Below are positions 11,801 through 23,358 of a DNA stretch of 64,000 nt, piece by piece. The stretch comes from Pedinophyceae sp. YPF-701 (Eukaryota > Chlorophyta > Pedinophyceae): positions 682,001 to 746,000 of the forward strand of contig CAJZHL010000028.1 in the NCBI GenBank assembly GCA_916048055.1. Direction: 5' to 3'. Within the stretch, counting starts at the first letter, position 1. Each line of letters opens with the position of its first letter. The translations under genes and the position numbers were made by a program. The notes beneath the pieces are model-generated. The model was given only the letters and a program-made list of their open reading frames with translations. It ran no database searches and was not told the origin of the DNA.

Positions 11801-12938
11801 GTGCGTCTCGGTGCTCGTCCGCGACCGGCCCGGGAGCTACGAGGACTGCGTGGCGTGGGCGCGCCACCGCTGGCAGGACTACTTCCACAACCGCATCGCG
11901 CAGCTCACGCACACGTTCCCCGAGGACGCCGTGACCTCCACGGGCGCGCCGTTCTGGTCCCCGCCCAAGCGCTTCCCCACCGCGCTCACCTTTGACGCCA
12001 GCGACGCCTTCAACCAGCTCTACGTCCGCGGCATGGCCAACCTCAAGGCCGGCGTGCACGGCGTGCCGCTCCCGGACTACGCCCTCGACGCCGCGGAGGT
12101 CGCCCGCCGCGCCGCGGCCATCCCCGTCACGCCGTTCACGCCCAAGGAGGGAGTCAAGATCGAGACGGACCCGAACAAGAAGGAGACCCCCCAGGCCGGC
12201 GTCGACGACGACAAGGTCGTCGAGGACCTCTGCGCGCAGCTCGAGCAGGCGCTCGGCTCCGGCGCGGTGTCGGCCGCGAGCACGGTCGCGCCGGTGACGT
12301 TTGAGAAGGACGACGACACCAACTTCCACATGGACGTGATCGCCGCGCTGGCCAACCTGCGCGCGCGCAACTACGGCATCGCGGAGATCGAGCGCTTCAA
12401 GGCCAAGCTCATCGCGGGCCGCATCATCCCGGCCATCGCCACCGCGACCTCCCTGGCGACGGGCCTGGTCTGCCTCGAGTTCTACAAGGTGGCGCGCCAC
12501 GTCGACAAGGCCGGGCACGCGCGCGCGGACGTGCCCATCGAGTCCTTCCGCAACGCCTTCATCAACCTGGCGATCCCGCTGTTCACCATGTCGGAGCCCA
12601 TGCCGTGCGCGCGCCTGGAGTACAAGCCCGCGGGGCTGAAGTGGACGCTGTGGAGCCGCTGGGTGCTCGAGGGGGACCTGACGGTGCAGGAGGTGCTCGA
12701 CTGGTTCGCGGAGAAGGGCGTGGAGGCGTACTCGATCTCTTGCGGCACGGCGCTGCTGTACAACTCCCTGTTCCCGAAACACAAGGAGCGGCTGGGGAAG
12801 AAGGTGTCGGAGCTGGTGCAGACGGTCGCCAAGGTGGTCGTGCCGGAGGGGCAGCGCCACGTGGACGTGGTCGTGGCGTGCGAGGACGAGGAGGGCGAGG
12901 ATGTGGACGTGCCTCTCGTGAGCGTCAGGTACAGGTGA
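8871..12938 (+). CDS. UBA1: Ubiquitin-activating enzyme E1
   Basis: Adenylates the ubiquitin C-terminus with ATP, holds it as a thioester and passes it to E2 enzymes; it is cytosolic and nuclear. Exons are 8871-9013, 9254-9752, 9850-10641, 11064-11366 and 11553-12938, giving 1040 residues, close to the usual 1020-1060. The first adenylation half (VLVIGLKGLGAEIAKNVILAG) and second, ATP-binding half (GAGALGCEFLKNFALMGVG, then SNLSRQFLFR) are both present. The catalytic cysteine is about residue 603 in APMCTVHSFPHN, and the C-terminal ubiquitin-fold domain ends in VSVRYR. All junctions keep phase. Intron 3 (10642-11063) is unusually long and contains a hairpin. It diverges from an ataxin-3-like gene. 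Confidence 0.95.
10675..10912. repeat. Long imperfect inverted repeat inside UBA1 intron 3
   Basis: The left arm (about 10675-10766) and right arm (about 10841-10912) are reverse complements. The longest shared run, AAGTGCAGTCGCGTCCCGCA and on to GAGCTGCTG, is 29 bases, and GGCGGCGCCATTGGCG matches at the outer ends. The left arm carries two extra stretches of about 7 and 15 bases. The loop is about 75 bases. This is the shape of a small non-autonomous inverted-repeat element, or of a transcribed hairpin. No transposase is present. Confidence 0.7.
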
Positions 12939-13324
12939 GGGGTGTAGCGGGGGGTCCTGGCTCGTGCGCGGGCGGGCGCAGGTGGCCCGTGGAGCGCGTG
13001 GGAGGCGCCGTGCAGCTCGCGGCGCCGGGCAGCGGCGTGTGAGGCGCCGGGACGCACAGTGACACAAGTGCGCGCGGATCTCGCTGCTCGCGCGCGTGCT
13101 GAGAGCAGGGGCGGTGCCGGGCACGCCCAGACTGCTGATCGAACGCTGCGCGCCGCCGTTCCCGTCCACGCGTGGCCTGCTCCCCGCCGTCCCGATGACA
13201 ACCCCGAAGCGCATGCAACGCCCCCTCTGCGCCGGCCCTCGATCCCCGACAGCCACGTTGCTTCGACCGACGTCACACTATCGACAGGAACGATCCGCCG
13301 GTCTCGCGGCTGCTCTTCGCCGCC
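12939..13324. other. Intergenic, convergent 3' ends
   Basis: The 386 bases between the stop of the E1 gene (+) and the stop of the Vps55 gene (-). They should hold both 3' untranslated regions. No other feature seen. Confidence 0.5.
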
Positions 13325-14013
13325 TCAGAAGTAATCCATGCTCCGGTAATAGTCATACGCACATCCCGTGAACAGGAGGACCAGCGAGGCAACCAGCTCC
13401 ATCCAGCACGCGCCGATCGTGATCGTGCCTGCGCGGAACGACCCGGTCCTGGCGGTGGCTCGGTGCGGGGAGCGAGGGCGCGGGCAGCAGGGCGTGCGGT
13501 GTTCCACGGCGTGTCGCGTGCGTGGCGCTCGCGGACGACGCACCTGAGTGGGCGAGGATCGCGGGGATCGCGAAGGATGCCACCGCGGAGCAGCCTGTGA
13601 GGAACTTCCCGGCGTCCATCCACCTGCGGCACAACAAACAACAAAGGCAACAGGTTGCGAATTGAAACACGTGCGGACAGTGCAGCGCCCGCCCTGCCTC
13701 CCCAGCTCCGTGGTGCTGCCGTCGACGGTCTCGCTCTGTGCGGACCGGCCGAGGCCGGCGCACAACAACGCCGGCGAGACGCGCTTTCATGCTGGTAGCG
13801 AGGGGGCGCGTTTGCACGCAGGTGACGTACCCTTCCGAGGTCCCGCCGATGTCAGCGTATCCGCCCGAGGTGCCGGGTCCGAAGAAGAGGTACGGCATCG
13901 GGACGAGCACGTACATGAGCGCGGTGAGCATAGGCCACCAGTTGTTCCACAGCGCGCAGCCAAGGACTTGGAGGAGCAGGCCCAGCGAGAGACTACTCAG
14001 TAGAATCAGTGCT
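13325..14013 (-). CDS. VPS55: Vps55/LEPROT-family endosomal membrane protein, first exon not found
   Basis: A small four-helix membrane protein that helps cargo leave late endosomes for the vacuole or lysosome, usually with Vps68 in fungi. Three exons join in phase: about 14013-13831, 13623-13544 and 13428-13325. Visible segments are LGLLLQVLGCALWNNWWPM, the helix MYVLVPMPYLFF, then KFLTGCSAVASFAIPAILA and TITIGACWMELVASLVLLFTG, ending in DYYRSMDYF. The CALW and P-P pattern and the spacing match Vps55 and human LEPROT. Exon 1 with the start codon must lie upstream of 14016 (acceptor cgcag), and I could not place it with confidence. The usual length is 120-140 residues, and 122 are accounted for here. 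Confidence 0.8.
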
Positions 14014-14767
14014 CTGCGCAGGGCACGCGATAGGTTCGCCTTTGAGCCGGGAGCGAGGAGGGCCACGGTGCTGCAGCCTGCTAGCGTGGTGCTACGCCCT
14101 CGTGTTGACAGGGCGGGCCAGGAACAGGCCGTTTCGGATGTTGTCGAGCCAGGGGCGTGACAGGGACGTGGCGTGTGCGCGGAGCCGCGCGGAACAACCG
14201 ACCAGGACTGGGCACGCACACTTTGGGCGTCATCCTGAACCTACGCGGGCCTCCCGGCGCCCCACGAACGGAACGGCTCTCAAGACTCGGATGTGATCTG
14301 GAGTGTGACGACCCCGGTAGATCCGTTTGGGCCCCAACGAAGCAGGGAAAGCAACAAACCAGTCTGGTCTGTGGTGCACTGTCAGGCCCCTCACGCTCCG
14401 CGTGTCGATGAGCTGGTGACGCAGGGACTAGGTGCTCGAAGTGTGCGGGCCCCGATGCGCCGAACGTCCAACATTTTCACGCTCGGGCAAGGCGGCGCGG
14501 GCCTCCGTAGGACGTCCCCGGGCCGTGGGGCGTGCCTGCGCCGTTGGGGGCGTCCCCTGCGCGGGCGACGCGCTTCAACATTCGGCCGCCGCCGGCAGCT
14601 GCGGTACCACGCGCGAAGAGCAGCGTGGCGCCCAACCCGCGGTTCGACGCAGCCGGAGCTGGCGAAGAGTGACCAGGAACTCCGACGCGAGCTCTCCCGG
14701 CGTCGAGGCATCGTCCTTCAGGGATACCATGCGGTCCAGATAGAGATATCGTCAAGCTTTCGACGGG
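14014..14767. promoter_or_regulatory. Divergent region holding the Vps55 first exon and two promoters
   Basis: Between the Vps55 gene (-) and the alpha-mannosidase gene (+). The missing Vps55 first exon must be here. A minus-strand ATG at 14234-14232 is one candidate, but its frame shows no conserved sequence. Nothing else recognised. Confidence 0.35.
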
Positions 14768-17700
14768 ATGTTGAAACGCTCCATTATGCCTCGCAGACGC
14801 TTCTGGGCAGTCGGTCACGCTGCAGCGTTCGTGCTCACGTTCCTGGCGTTGAATGCGGTCGGAGCGGATGACTGCTTGTCGCTGCACGATGATGACGTGC
14901 GTGAGCTCGTCGAGGACGGTCCGCTGACGGTGCATCTCGTCCCGCACACGCACGACGACGTCGGTTGGTTGAAGACCCCAGGCAAGTGCCGCTGCATCCG
15001 TGGACGGCCGCGCCGCAGCCCCACACGCCGACGACGACCTTGCGCGCCCAAGCCGATGCGAGAAGCTCAACTTTTCGCAGACCAGTACCTGTGGGGCGCG
15101 AACAACACCATTCAGGTGGCAGACGTCTCGCTGATCCTCGACGCGGTCACGCGGGAGCTGGCCAGGGACCCGATGAGAACGTTTGTCTACGGCGAGGTGA
15201 GCACAGTGCGTTTTCGCTGGCGGTGCGCCACACGGCCGGGGACCTCTGTCACAAGACGCCAACCCTGCGCCTCACGAAACGCCCCCGCGCAGGTGTTCTT
15301 CCTCTCTCACTGGTGGCGGCAGCAGGACCGCTCCACGCACGACCTCGTGCGGTCCCTCGTCGGGTCCGGGCAGCTCCAGCTGGTCAACGGCGGGTGGGTG
15401 CAGCACGACGAGGCGACCGCGGCGTTCCCGGACATGCTCGACCAGACGGCGCGCGGCCACGCGTTCCTCAAGGCCGCCCTCGACGTCTCGGACGCCCGCT
15501 GCATCGTCGGGTGGCAGATCGACCCCTTCGGCCACTCCGCGGCGCACGTGGACCTCCTGACGCGGCTGCACGCCCCGGGGCTGTTCTTCGGGCGCATGCA
15601 CCACGAAGAGCTGAACGCGCGGCGCAGGGCCGGCGAGCTCGAGTTCCGCTGGGACCCGTTCGGCAACGGGGAGGGGGGGGTCCTGACGCGCGCGTCGTGG
15701 AGCGGCAACTACGGCCCCCCGCCGTCGTTCAACTTTGAGACGTTCGTCGGCGACGAGCCCGTGATGGACGATCCGAGCGAGGTCGCGTGCAACGCGGCGC
15801 GGCGGGCGTGGGAGTTCGTGCGGGCCGCGCAGGACATTGCAGAGTTCTACTCGCCGCGTCAGTCTGAGGGCGGCGTCGGGGACGAGATGCGGCACGTGAT
15901 GGTCGAGATGGGCACGGACTTCACGTACATGGGCGCGGGGGCGTGGTTCCGCAACATGGACCGGCTGCGCGCGCACGTCGAGCGGCTGTTCCCGGGCTCG
16001 ATTCGCGTCGTGTACTCAACGCCGCTGAGCTACCTCACGGCCAAGTACGGCAGCCAGGCGCTGGGCATCGACGACGCCAGCTGTCCGCAGGCGCCGTGGA
16101 TGGGACGGCAGCGCAGCGGGAGCGCGGGAGGCGGCGAGGTCCCAGCGGCAGCCTCGCGACGGCTCGCAATGGATGTTGGAGCGGTCGGGCGGCAGCAGGG
16201 AGCGCTGGCGGCCATCAGCGGCGCTTGGGGTCGCGCGTACGGCTCCGTTTCCATCGGGGACGTGCCTGTGCGGGGCGGCGACTTCTTTCCGTACGCCGAC
16301 AACCCCCACGCGTACTGGATCGGGTACTTCACGAGCCGGCCGGCGCACAAGTACCTGGCGCGGCACGCGTCGAACGTTCTGCGAGCGGCGCGCGCCATGG
16401 CGGCGCTCTGCGGGCCCCGATGGTGAGTGGCGGTCGCCAGCGTCGCAGCGTGCGCTGTTGCTTGTGCGCATGCGGAATCCCAGGCGCTGACGTCGACGTT
16501 CGCGGTGGCGATTTGCCGCAGTGGCGATTCGCGGGACTTCCTGGACCCGCTTGAGAGCGCCGTGAGCACCATGCAACACCACGACGCTATCACGGGCACT
16601 GCAAAGCAGCACGTGGCGGATGACTACGCCCGTCGGCTGCACGGCGGCGTGCAAGCGACGCTCAAGCTGGCGCAGGAGTACCTCGGGGGCAGCTGGCAGC
16701 TCTGTCCTCTTGCGAACGCGTCCTACTGCATGGAGACGATGGACGTGGAGGCGTTCGAGATGGCGTCGTTCAACTCCCTGGGGTGGTCCGCGGCGTCGTG
16801 GGTGACGCTGCCGGTGTCCGCAGACACGGTGCGCGCCCTCCTGGAGGGCCTCGCCCCGTGCTGAGGCACCCTGAGCGCAAATTGCGAACAGCCTGCACAT
16901 TCTGCGGAGGCTAACACCGATCCATGTGTCCGCCGGTTGGCGTGCAGTTCGACGTTGTGGATGCCGAATCCGGGGAGCCGATCGAGGGCGTGGGCTTCCT
17001 GCCCGCGTGGCACATGGACAAGGCCGCGTGGGCGGCAAACTGCGCCGCGCTCGGCCATGGGCAGGACGGCGCGGTGCCGGGTTGCGCGCAGGTCCCGAAG
17101 TTCACCATGCACGTCCCAGTGCAGGCCGAGCCGATGCGCAGCTCCCGCGTCTCGGCGTCGCGCACCCGCGAGGCCCCGCCCGCGTTCTCGACGGTCGACG
17201 CTGCGACCTGCACGCGGACAAGCCCGTGCGTGCTGGCGGAGGACGAAGACACGGGCGCCCGGGTAACTTGGGCAGGTATCAAGGGCGGGCTTCGCATCCG
17301 CGGCGCCGTGGGCGAGGACGAGGTTTCGTTGATCCCGGAGGTGAACTTCTATGAGTCGTTCTACACGCCCGACCCCCTGGGGCCCGACAAGTACGAGAAC
17401 CAGAAGTCGGGCGCGTACGTCTTCCGTCCGCAGCGCGCGAACGGCCTGCCGGCGTCTGCGTCCGGGGCAGGGGGGCCCGTGACGGAGATCGTTGCCTCCG
17501 GTGCCGTGCGCGAGGTGCGGCTTTTTTTCTCGGAGTGGGCGACGCTGACGCTCCGCACGACGAGCTTGCCGGGCAGCGACCCGCGGGTGACGCTGACCTG
17601 GCAGGTGGGCGCCATCCCCGTCGACGACGGCGTCGGAAGGGAGGTTGTGGTCGGCCTGCGCACCAGCGTGGCGTCAGGGGGGGAGTGGTACAGCGACGCG

Positions 17701-18552
17701 AATGGCCGGGCCCTGGTGCGGCGCGAGCGTCGAGACAGTCCGGCTGCGGTTGAGATGGAGCCGGTGGCGTCGCGGTTCGCACCAATCACCGCGGCGGCGT
17801 GCGTGCGCGACGAGCAGCACGCGCTGTGCGCGCTGACCGACCGCGCGCAGGCGGCGTCGAGTCAGTCGGACGGGCAGCTCGAGGTGATGGTGCATCGCCG
17901 CGTGCTGCACGACGACGACCGCGGCGTCGCGGAGCCCCTGGACGAGGACATGTGTGGCGGCGTGCCGCGTGACGCACAGGAGGGGCATGCCGGGCCGCGG
18001 CGCGGCGACGGCTGCCCGGCGCAGGTCGTGCGTGGCTCCTTCGAGATCCTCGTGATGCGGGCGCGGGACTTTGCGCCAGCACAGGTGCTGCGGCGCGCGC
18101 TCATGCACGCCACGCCGCCCACTACGTACGTCGCTCCGGGCAGCGCAGCGCTCGCCCAGCCCCCGCGGCCTCTCGCTACCGGTCGGGACCTACCGGACGG
18201 GGTCCACCTGCTGTCCGTTGAACCAGCGGCTGGGAACAGCGTCCTGGTCAGACTGATGGATCTCAGGGTGCCCGTGGTTGGGGCAGCGCGCGAGGACGAC
18301 GGGTCGCCGGGCTCGCGGCGGCGCGCGCGGCGGCGGCTGTCCCTGGACGCGATGGCCGACCTTCTGGGGATGGATGGCGCGGCGGTGGTGCGGACGGGAA
18401 TCACTGTGCTGTCCGGGGGGGGGCAGGGGGGGTTGTCGGACGGAGAGGAGGAGGCGGGCCCGTGGGGGCCGTGCGGGGGCTCGTGGGGCTGTTCGATCGA
18501 CGTTGGACGGGGTGCGATCGTCGCGTTGACGTTCTCGGTGGACCGAGACTGA
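14768..18552 (+). CDS. Lysosomal/vacuolar-type alpha-mannosidase (GH38)
   Basis: Hydrolyses alpha-mannosyl residues of N-glycans in the secretory or vacuolar system. Exons are 14768-14981, 15081-15196, 15293-16422, 16522-16828 and 16948-18552, giving 1123 residues. There is an N-terminal signal peptide (about 8-32, AAAFVLTFLALNA). The zinc site HTHDDVGW is at 60-67 and the nucleophile Asp187 is in WQIDPFGHS. Later come YSTP, HDDFFPYAD-like GGDFFPYADNPHAYW, QHHDAITGTAKQHVADDY and SGAYVFRPQ, and the C-terminal half keeps the MAN2B1 order (SDANGR, LMVHRR, DDDRGV, DLPDGVHLL). Intron 1 starts with GCAAGT, a classical GC-AG donor. The family is usually about 1000 residues, and the extra length is Gly/Arg-rich near the C-terminus. 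Confidence 0.93.
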
Positions 18553-19157
18553 GGGGGGTGTGGTGCGTCGAGGGGGTCGCCAGGCACCCTCCAGCAGGAG
18601 GATCCCGGCAGGAGTGGAACGAGAGGGTGGTGGGCTCGCATGCGCACGGAAACACGTGTGAGCCCGGGTCGGCTGTGTGCGTGGTTGCTAGCTGTTGGCG
18701 CGCTGGCTCGCGCGGCTGGACAACGGTCGCGAGCCGAACGCGGGTGCGCTCGGACCTCGAGCTGCGCGTCGCCGCTCGCTGCCGTTCGCGGGTTGAACCT
18801 TTTACCCCTGACACACCCCGAGTTGCTCCAACCCCTCCTTCGTCTGACTGGAGACGGCGCTCGCGGGGCGACATCGGCGCTGTCGCCACCACTTCGGGGC
18901 CATCGCGAGACCATCCCGGGAACCATACACACTCATTTCGCCCCAGAGACACAGGCGTCGGAGGCCACTTTCGACTAGGATCCCCTTCACGAGCGCTCCT
19001 CCGCATCAATCTCTTCCCCGCTGCGTCTAGTATGTTGATTTAGATCCAGTCGCGCTCGGACGGGCGCCGATAGACCGGCTGGCGGGTCCGGCGGCCGGCC
19101 TGGGCCGAAAAGCTAGCGCACGTACCGAACTTTCGACGACGTGCGACGGCGTCCACG
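18553..19157. other. Intergenic, nothing recognised
   Basis: Downstream of the mannosidase and upstream of the PQ-loop gene, both on the plus strand. It should contain one 3' end and one promoter. Short open frames lack recognisable motifs. Confidence 0.5.
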
Positions 19158-22100
19158 ATGGATCCGGGGCTGCCCTCCATCGCGCTAGGCATCACGGCCA
19201 TCGTGACATGGTCGGTCGCGGAGCTGCCGCAGCTGCTGCAGGGCGGCGACGACGACTTCAGCTGGGCCTGGCTGTCGCTCTGGATGATGGTACGCCCAAA
19301 GTACCTCGTTCAGCATGGCGTCTACATGATGTATCTGCCTCGCGCGGTGTCGCAGGATCACGCGCGCGCGCACGCAGGGGCCGACAGCGCAGCCGTCACG
19401 GCAGCGATCGATGCCTCTGCAAGCTACTCCCGCGCGCTCGCACGCGCGGCTCGGGGCTCCTGCGATTGCGCACGCGGGCCTCGAGATTGCAAATCGTGCC
19501 TGGAACCAAATACACGCTGTTTGTGTGGCCGTGGCGACGTGCAGGGCGACGTGTTGAATTTGCTCGGTTGCGTCCTCATTCGCGCGGTGCGTCCCCCCTC
19601 CCTGGCGGCTCGCACCCCACACGCGTCCCCCACATCGCGCCCTCGCTGGTCATCCCCACATCCGGGCTCCCCGCGCGCGCTGCCGCCGCCTCGCCCCCCC
19701 TCGAGGCAACCTCACTGTGCTCCATCTCCGGCGTTCCAATCTCGCAGCTGACTACACAGACGATCCTGGCGGCGTGCTACCTCGGCATCAACGCCATCCT
19801 AGCATTGCAGCGCGCGTACGACCTCGTCTGCAACCGCGCGGCCGCCGCCGGGCCCAGCCAGGCAAGTGGCGCACCCAACCACCTCCAGGATCCGCTCCTG
19901 CGGGGCGACCGCGACGACGCGTTCCGAGTCATCCCGAACGTGGACACCGCCCCCCCCGCCGCCGCTGCGGGGCGTCGAGGCAGCCCCGCGGCGCGGCTCG
20001 TGGACGACACGACAGCGCCGGGCACGGGAGGGACGGGCGCGCGGGGGCCCAGTCGCGACGGGGACGCCTCCGCCGCCGAAACGCGCTCTCCCGGCGTTTC
20101 TTGGACTCAGTCCGGGCAGCAGCGCGTGCCAGTCGCGCTCAGGCCCGAGGCGGACAGCGGTACGGCCCCACGGCACTCCTCTCTCGCGTGGCACGCCCCA
20201 AGCCGGGCGACGCCATGCACGCCGCGCCCCGCCCGCCGCGCGGCGCGCCCTCACGTTCCCCGCTCGAGAACGCGACTCCGCAGGCGTGTCCGGGTCGGGC
20301 GTGGTGTGGGTGACGGACAACACCAACCGCGGATCGCACGCCCGCGGGGACTCGCAGAGGGAAGCCGCGAACGCGGACATTGCCGAGAGCATCGACAGCC
20401 AGCTGCACATCCTCGCCGGCCAAGGCACGCCCCCGCCCGCCCGCGCCCTCGTTGGCCCCGGCGTCATGGTGCCGCGCGCGTGGTGGCCTGACAGCAACGT
20501 GCCTGTGCCCCGCCCTGCAGGCGACCTGTCCGGCCTCAACACGCGCGAGGGCACGCAGCACGCCGCGAACGACTTCGCGGGCCCGTCGATGATTTCGCTC
20601 CTTGCTGCGCGCTTCCATGCCTCAGGGCATCAGGACCGGCACTCCGGGTCCGGCGCGTCGGCGCGGCGCTCGCTGCTCGGCAACTCGCGCGGCGAGGACG
20701 GGCTCAAGGTCTCGATCGACAACCTCGGCCCCTCGGCGTCCGAGCACGACGCAAGCGAGCACCCTGTCGACCCCGAGAAGGCCGCCGCGGACGCGCTGGT
20801 GGCGCGGACGTCCGTGCGGGGCTCCGAGATGCTGTCCCCGACCGCGGGCGAGGCGGGGGGCAGTCCCAGGCCGGTGAAGCGGGTATCGTCGCGCGGGAGC
20901 CTGCGGACGTTCCGCATGCCGATGCGGCTCAAGTCGCTGGAGAGGTCCGCGGCGGAGGGCAAGGACGACGGCGCGCGGCGGCATAGGCTTGGGCGCGGGA
21001 CCGCCGCGGACGAGGACGGGTGTCGCATCGTGGTGCACGACGTCGGGAAGGGGGGGGGGTTGCTTGGGGGTCTCCTGTTCCCGTGGCAGCGCAGCGCGTC
21101 GCGGACCGCGGCGCCGCGCGGCAGCGGGGACTCGGCGGGGCCGGAGGCCGCCGCGGGGGCGGACGTTGAGGCGCAGGCGCAAGGCGACGACGACGACGGC
21201 CCCGAGGAGGAGGGCGCTGGAGGCACTGCAGCGGCGCGGGCGGCGAAGCGGTTCGGCACGAGCACGCTCGGGATGCTCCTCATGATCGGCTTGCTCGCGA
21301 GCGTCGGCCTCGAGGAGAGCGCGTCGGGCGGCGCGGCGCGGCACGGGCGCGCGCTGACCAAGGCCACCCCCCCCGTGCCGTCAATGGACGGCATTTCGCG
21401 GTGGCTCGGGGGCGCGACGCCGACCGAGATCCTCGGGTGGACCTTCGGGTGGTCGATGCTCGCCATCTACTCGGCGTCGCGCATCCCGCAGGCGCTGTCG
21501 GTGATGCACCGCGACACCACCGAGGGCCTCACCCTGGGCATGTTCGCGCTGGCGATCGCGGGGAGCGCGAGCTACGGCGCGTCCGTCGTGCTCGGTGACG
21601 ACCGGTCCGCCGCCGCGATGGCCCGCGCCGCGCCGTGGCTCCTGGACTCCGTCGCGTGCCTCGCGCTGGAGCTGCTGCTGCTGGCGCGCTTCCTGTACCT
21701 CCGGTGGACGCAGCGGGGCGGCTCAGAGCGCGTGAGCGGCCCGGGGGAGAGCTCGGGGGAGCGCACGCGCTCGCACGTGCACCGCAACTTCCACCACGAC
21801 ACGCTGAGTCAGGGGTTCAACGCCATGCACGGGCCGCTGCCGTCGAAGACGCCGCAGCTGCTGCTGGACTCCGAGGGCACGAGCACGCGCACGACGGCGC
21901 AGCGCGACAGCGGGAGCGGCAGGAACCGCACGGCCGCGGGGCCGGCGGGTGCCGAGGAGGCGGCGATGGCCGTTGTGGACAACTGGCAGGCCGAGGGCGT
22001 GGTGTTCCAGGTCGGGGGCCTCGCGGACGGCGACGAGTACGAGTCCTCCTGGCCGCGGCTCGGCGCCGTCGACGACGCCGGGAACCCGCTGCCGATCGGT

Positions 22101-22349
22101 GCACGGCCTGCGCAGGGTGGGATGGTGCGGCCGCTCGCGGCGCGCGGGGACCGCGGGTGGCAGCGGGGGCCCGCGGCAGCGCCAGAGGCTGCGCAGGGGT
22201 CGCAACCGGAGCTATCGCCGCGCGGCGCGGGCGGGTTCTGGCGGCAGCAGCAGCCCCCGCAGAGTCCGCTGTCGGGCGAGCTGTCGGGCACGAGCATGGG
22301 GTCCTCGCTGGCGCCGTCGTACAACGGACCACGCCTGTACTGGCGGTGA
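19158..22349 (+). CDS. PQ-loop transporter of the Ypq/PQLC2 (SLC66A1) type
   Basis: Seven-helix PQ-loop protein; the closest pattern is the vacuolar or lysosomal exporter of cationic amino acids. Exons are 19158-19289, 19545-19586, 19748-20159 and 20284-22349, giving 883 residues. The first PQ motif is VTWSVAELPQLLQ (about 15-27), followed by WLSLWMM-GDVLNLLGCVLI, which is created only by joining exon 1 to a 42-base exon. The second PQ motif, YSASRIPQALSVMHRDTTEGL, lies near residue 590 and is followed by LALELLLLARFLYLRW. Relatives are about 300-400 residues; here a hydrophilic insert of over 400 residues separates the two PQ repeats, and a Gly/Ser-rich tail of about 200 residues follows. 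Transport substrate is inferred from family only. Confidence 0.85.
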
Positions 22350-23358
22350 GCGCAGCGTGACCGCTCGCGCGTCCAACGCGCCGCTGGGGGCCGTATGTGG
22401 CATTGAAGGACCTTGCCTGTTTTCCCGAAGCAGGCACCGCATGACGCACGACCAGCGTGCCACAAGGAAGTGCTGATCAGCCGGCCCCCGCTCGCTTCTT
22501 TGGATCCCGCGTACCCTCCGCGCCTCTTGCAACTTTCTTCCCCCTGTTTGCCTCCCCTCTTCTGTTTGCCCCCCTCCCATTGAGGTGAGTGAACAGTGCC
22601 GGCTGAGCAAGGCCTTGTCGCCCGCTGCTTTTCACCGTGCAGCGACCTCTCGCCACTATCAGGCCTCTGCGACATCTCGCTGCATCCACCGCTGCTACGC
22701 CGTTGCTGCCCGTCCCGCACCGCAACAGCCGTCTTTCTGCAGCAACTCCCGCATCGGCAACGCCATCGCAACACGTCTGCGAGCAACCTCGTGCCTTTCG
22801 CGCCGTTCGTCCCTACCTCAGTCTGCTGCGCAAGGCAGCCACTATTGGATCAGCGACTTAGAATTCCAGGGAGCGGCGCCCCCTGCATTACGAATCACGC
22901 CGAAGTTGATGCGCCCTACCCTCACCCCGCACAGCTACGCGCGCCCTTTTGCATCCATCGAACAACGCCTTGCTTTCCTCTCCGAGGTGAGCGAGGGCAG
23001 CTAACCAATGTAATGAGCTTTCAGTATGACGCACGTGTCAACCGAGGGCCGGAATGAACGGGAAGAGGGACGGTCAAGGGTGCTTGTAGGTCAGCGAATT
23101 ACAAGCGACAGCGGTGGGGTACCCGCGCGCACGGCTGCGAACCGCACCTGTGCAAGAGTGATGACCCGGACAGCGAGCCCGCCGAGAGCCGTTGGAGGCA
23201 GCCCAGTGAGCTGGTGCTGGCGTCACGCGGCAGCTCAGACTCAAACGCCCAAGCGAGTGGCGGGCCATTCGTGACGAGGATGGCATCGCTGGGCAGAGCG
23301 CGCGAATGCACCAAGCCCGATACTGTGGAGGACAGACATTGCACACCGGTCCAATGCC
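22350..23358. other. Intergenic, convergent 3' ends, no clear gene
   Basis: About 1.0 kb between two convergent stops. Between 22585 and 23057 all three plus-strand frames stay open, and one is rich in Arg, Ala and Ser like an organelle leader. None of them starts with ATG or shows a known motif, so no gene is called. Confidence 0.4.

Noticed and set aside
22585-23057. Small mitochondrial protein gene
   Set aside because: The open frames begin with GTG or lack a start, overlap in three frames and show no known motif.
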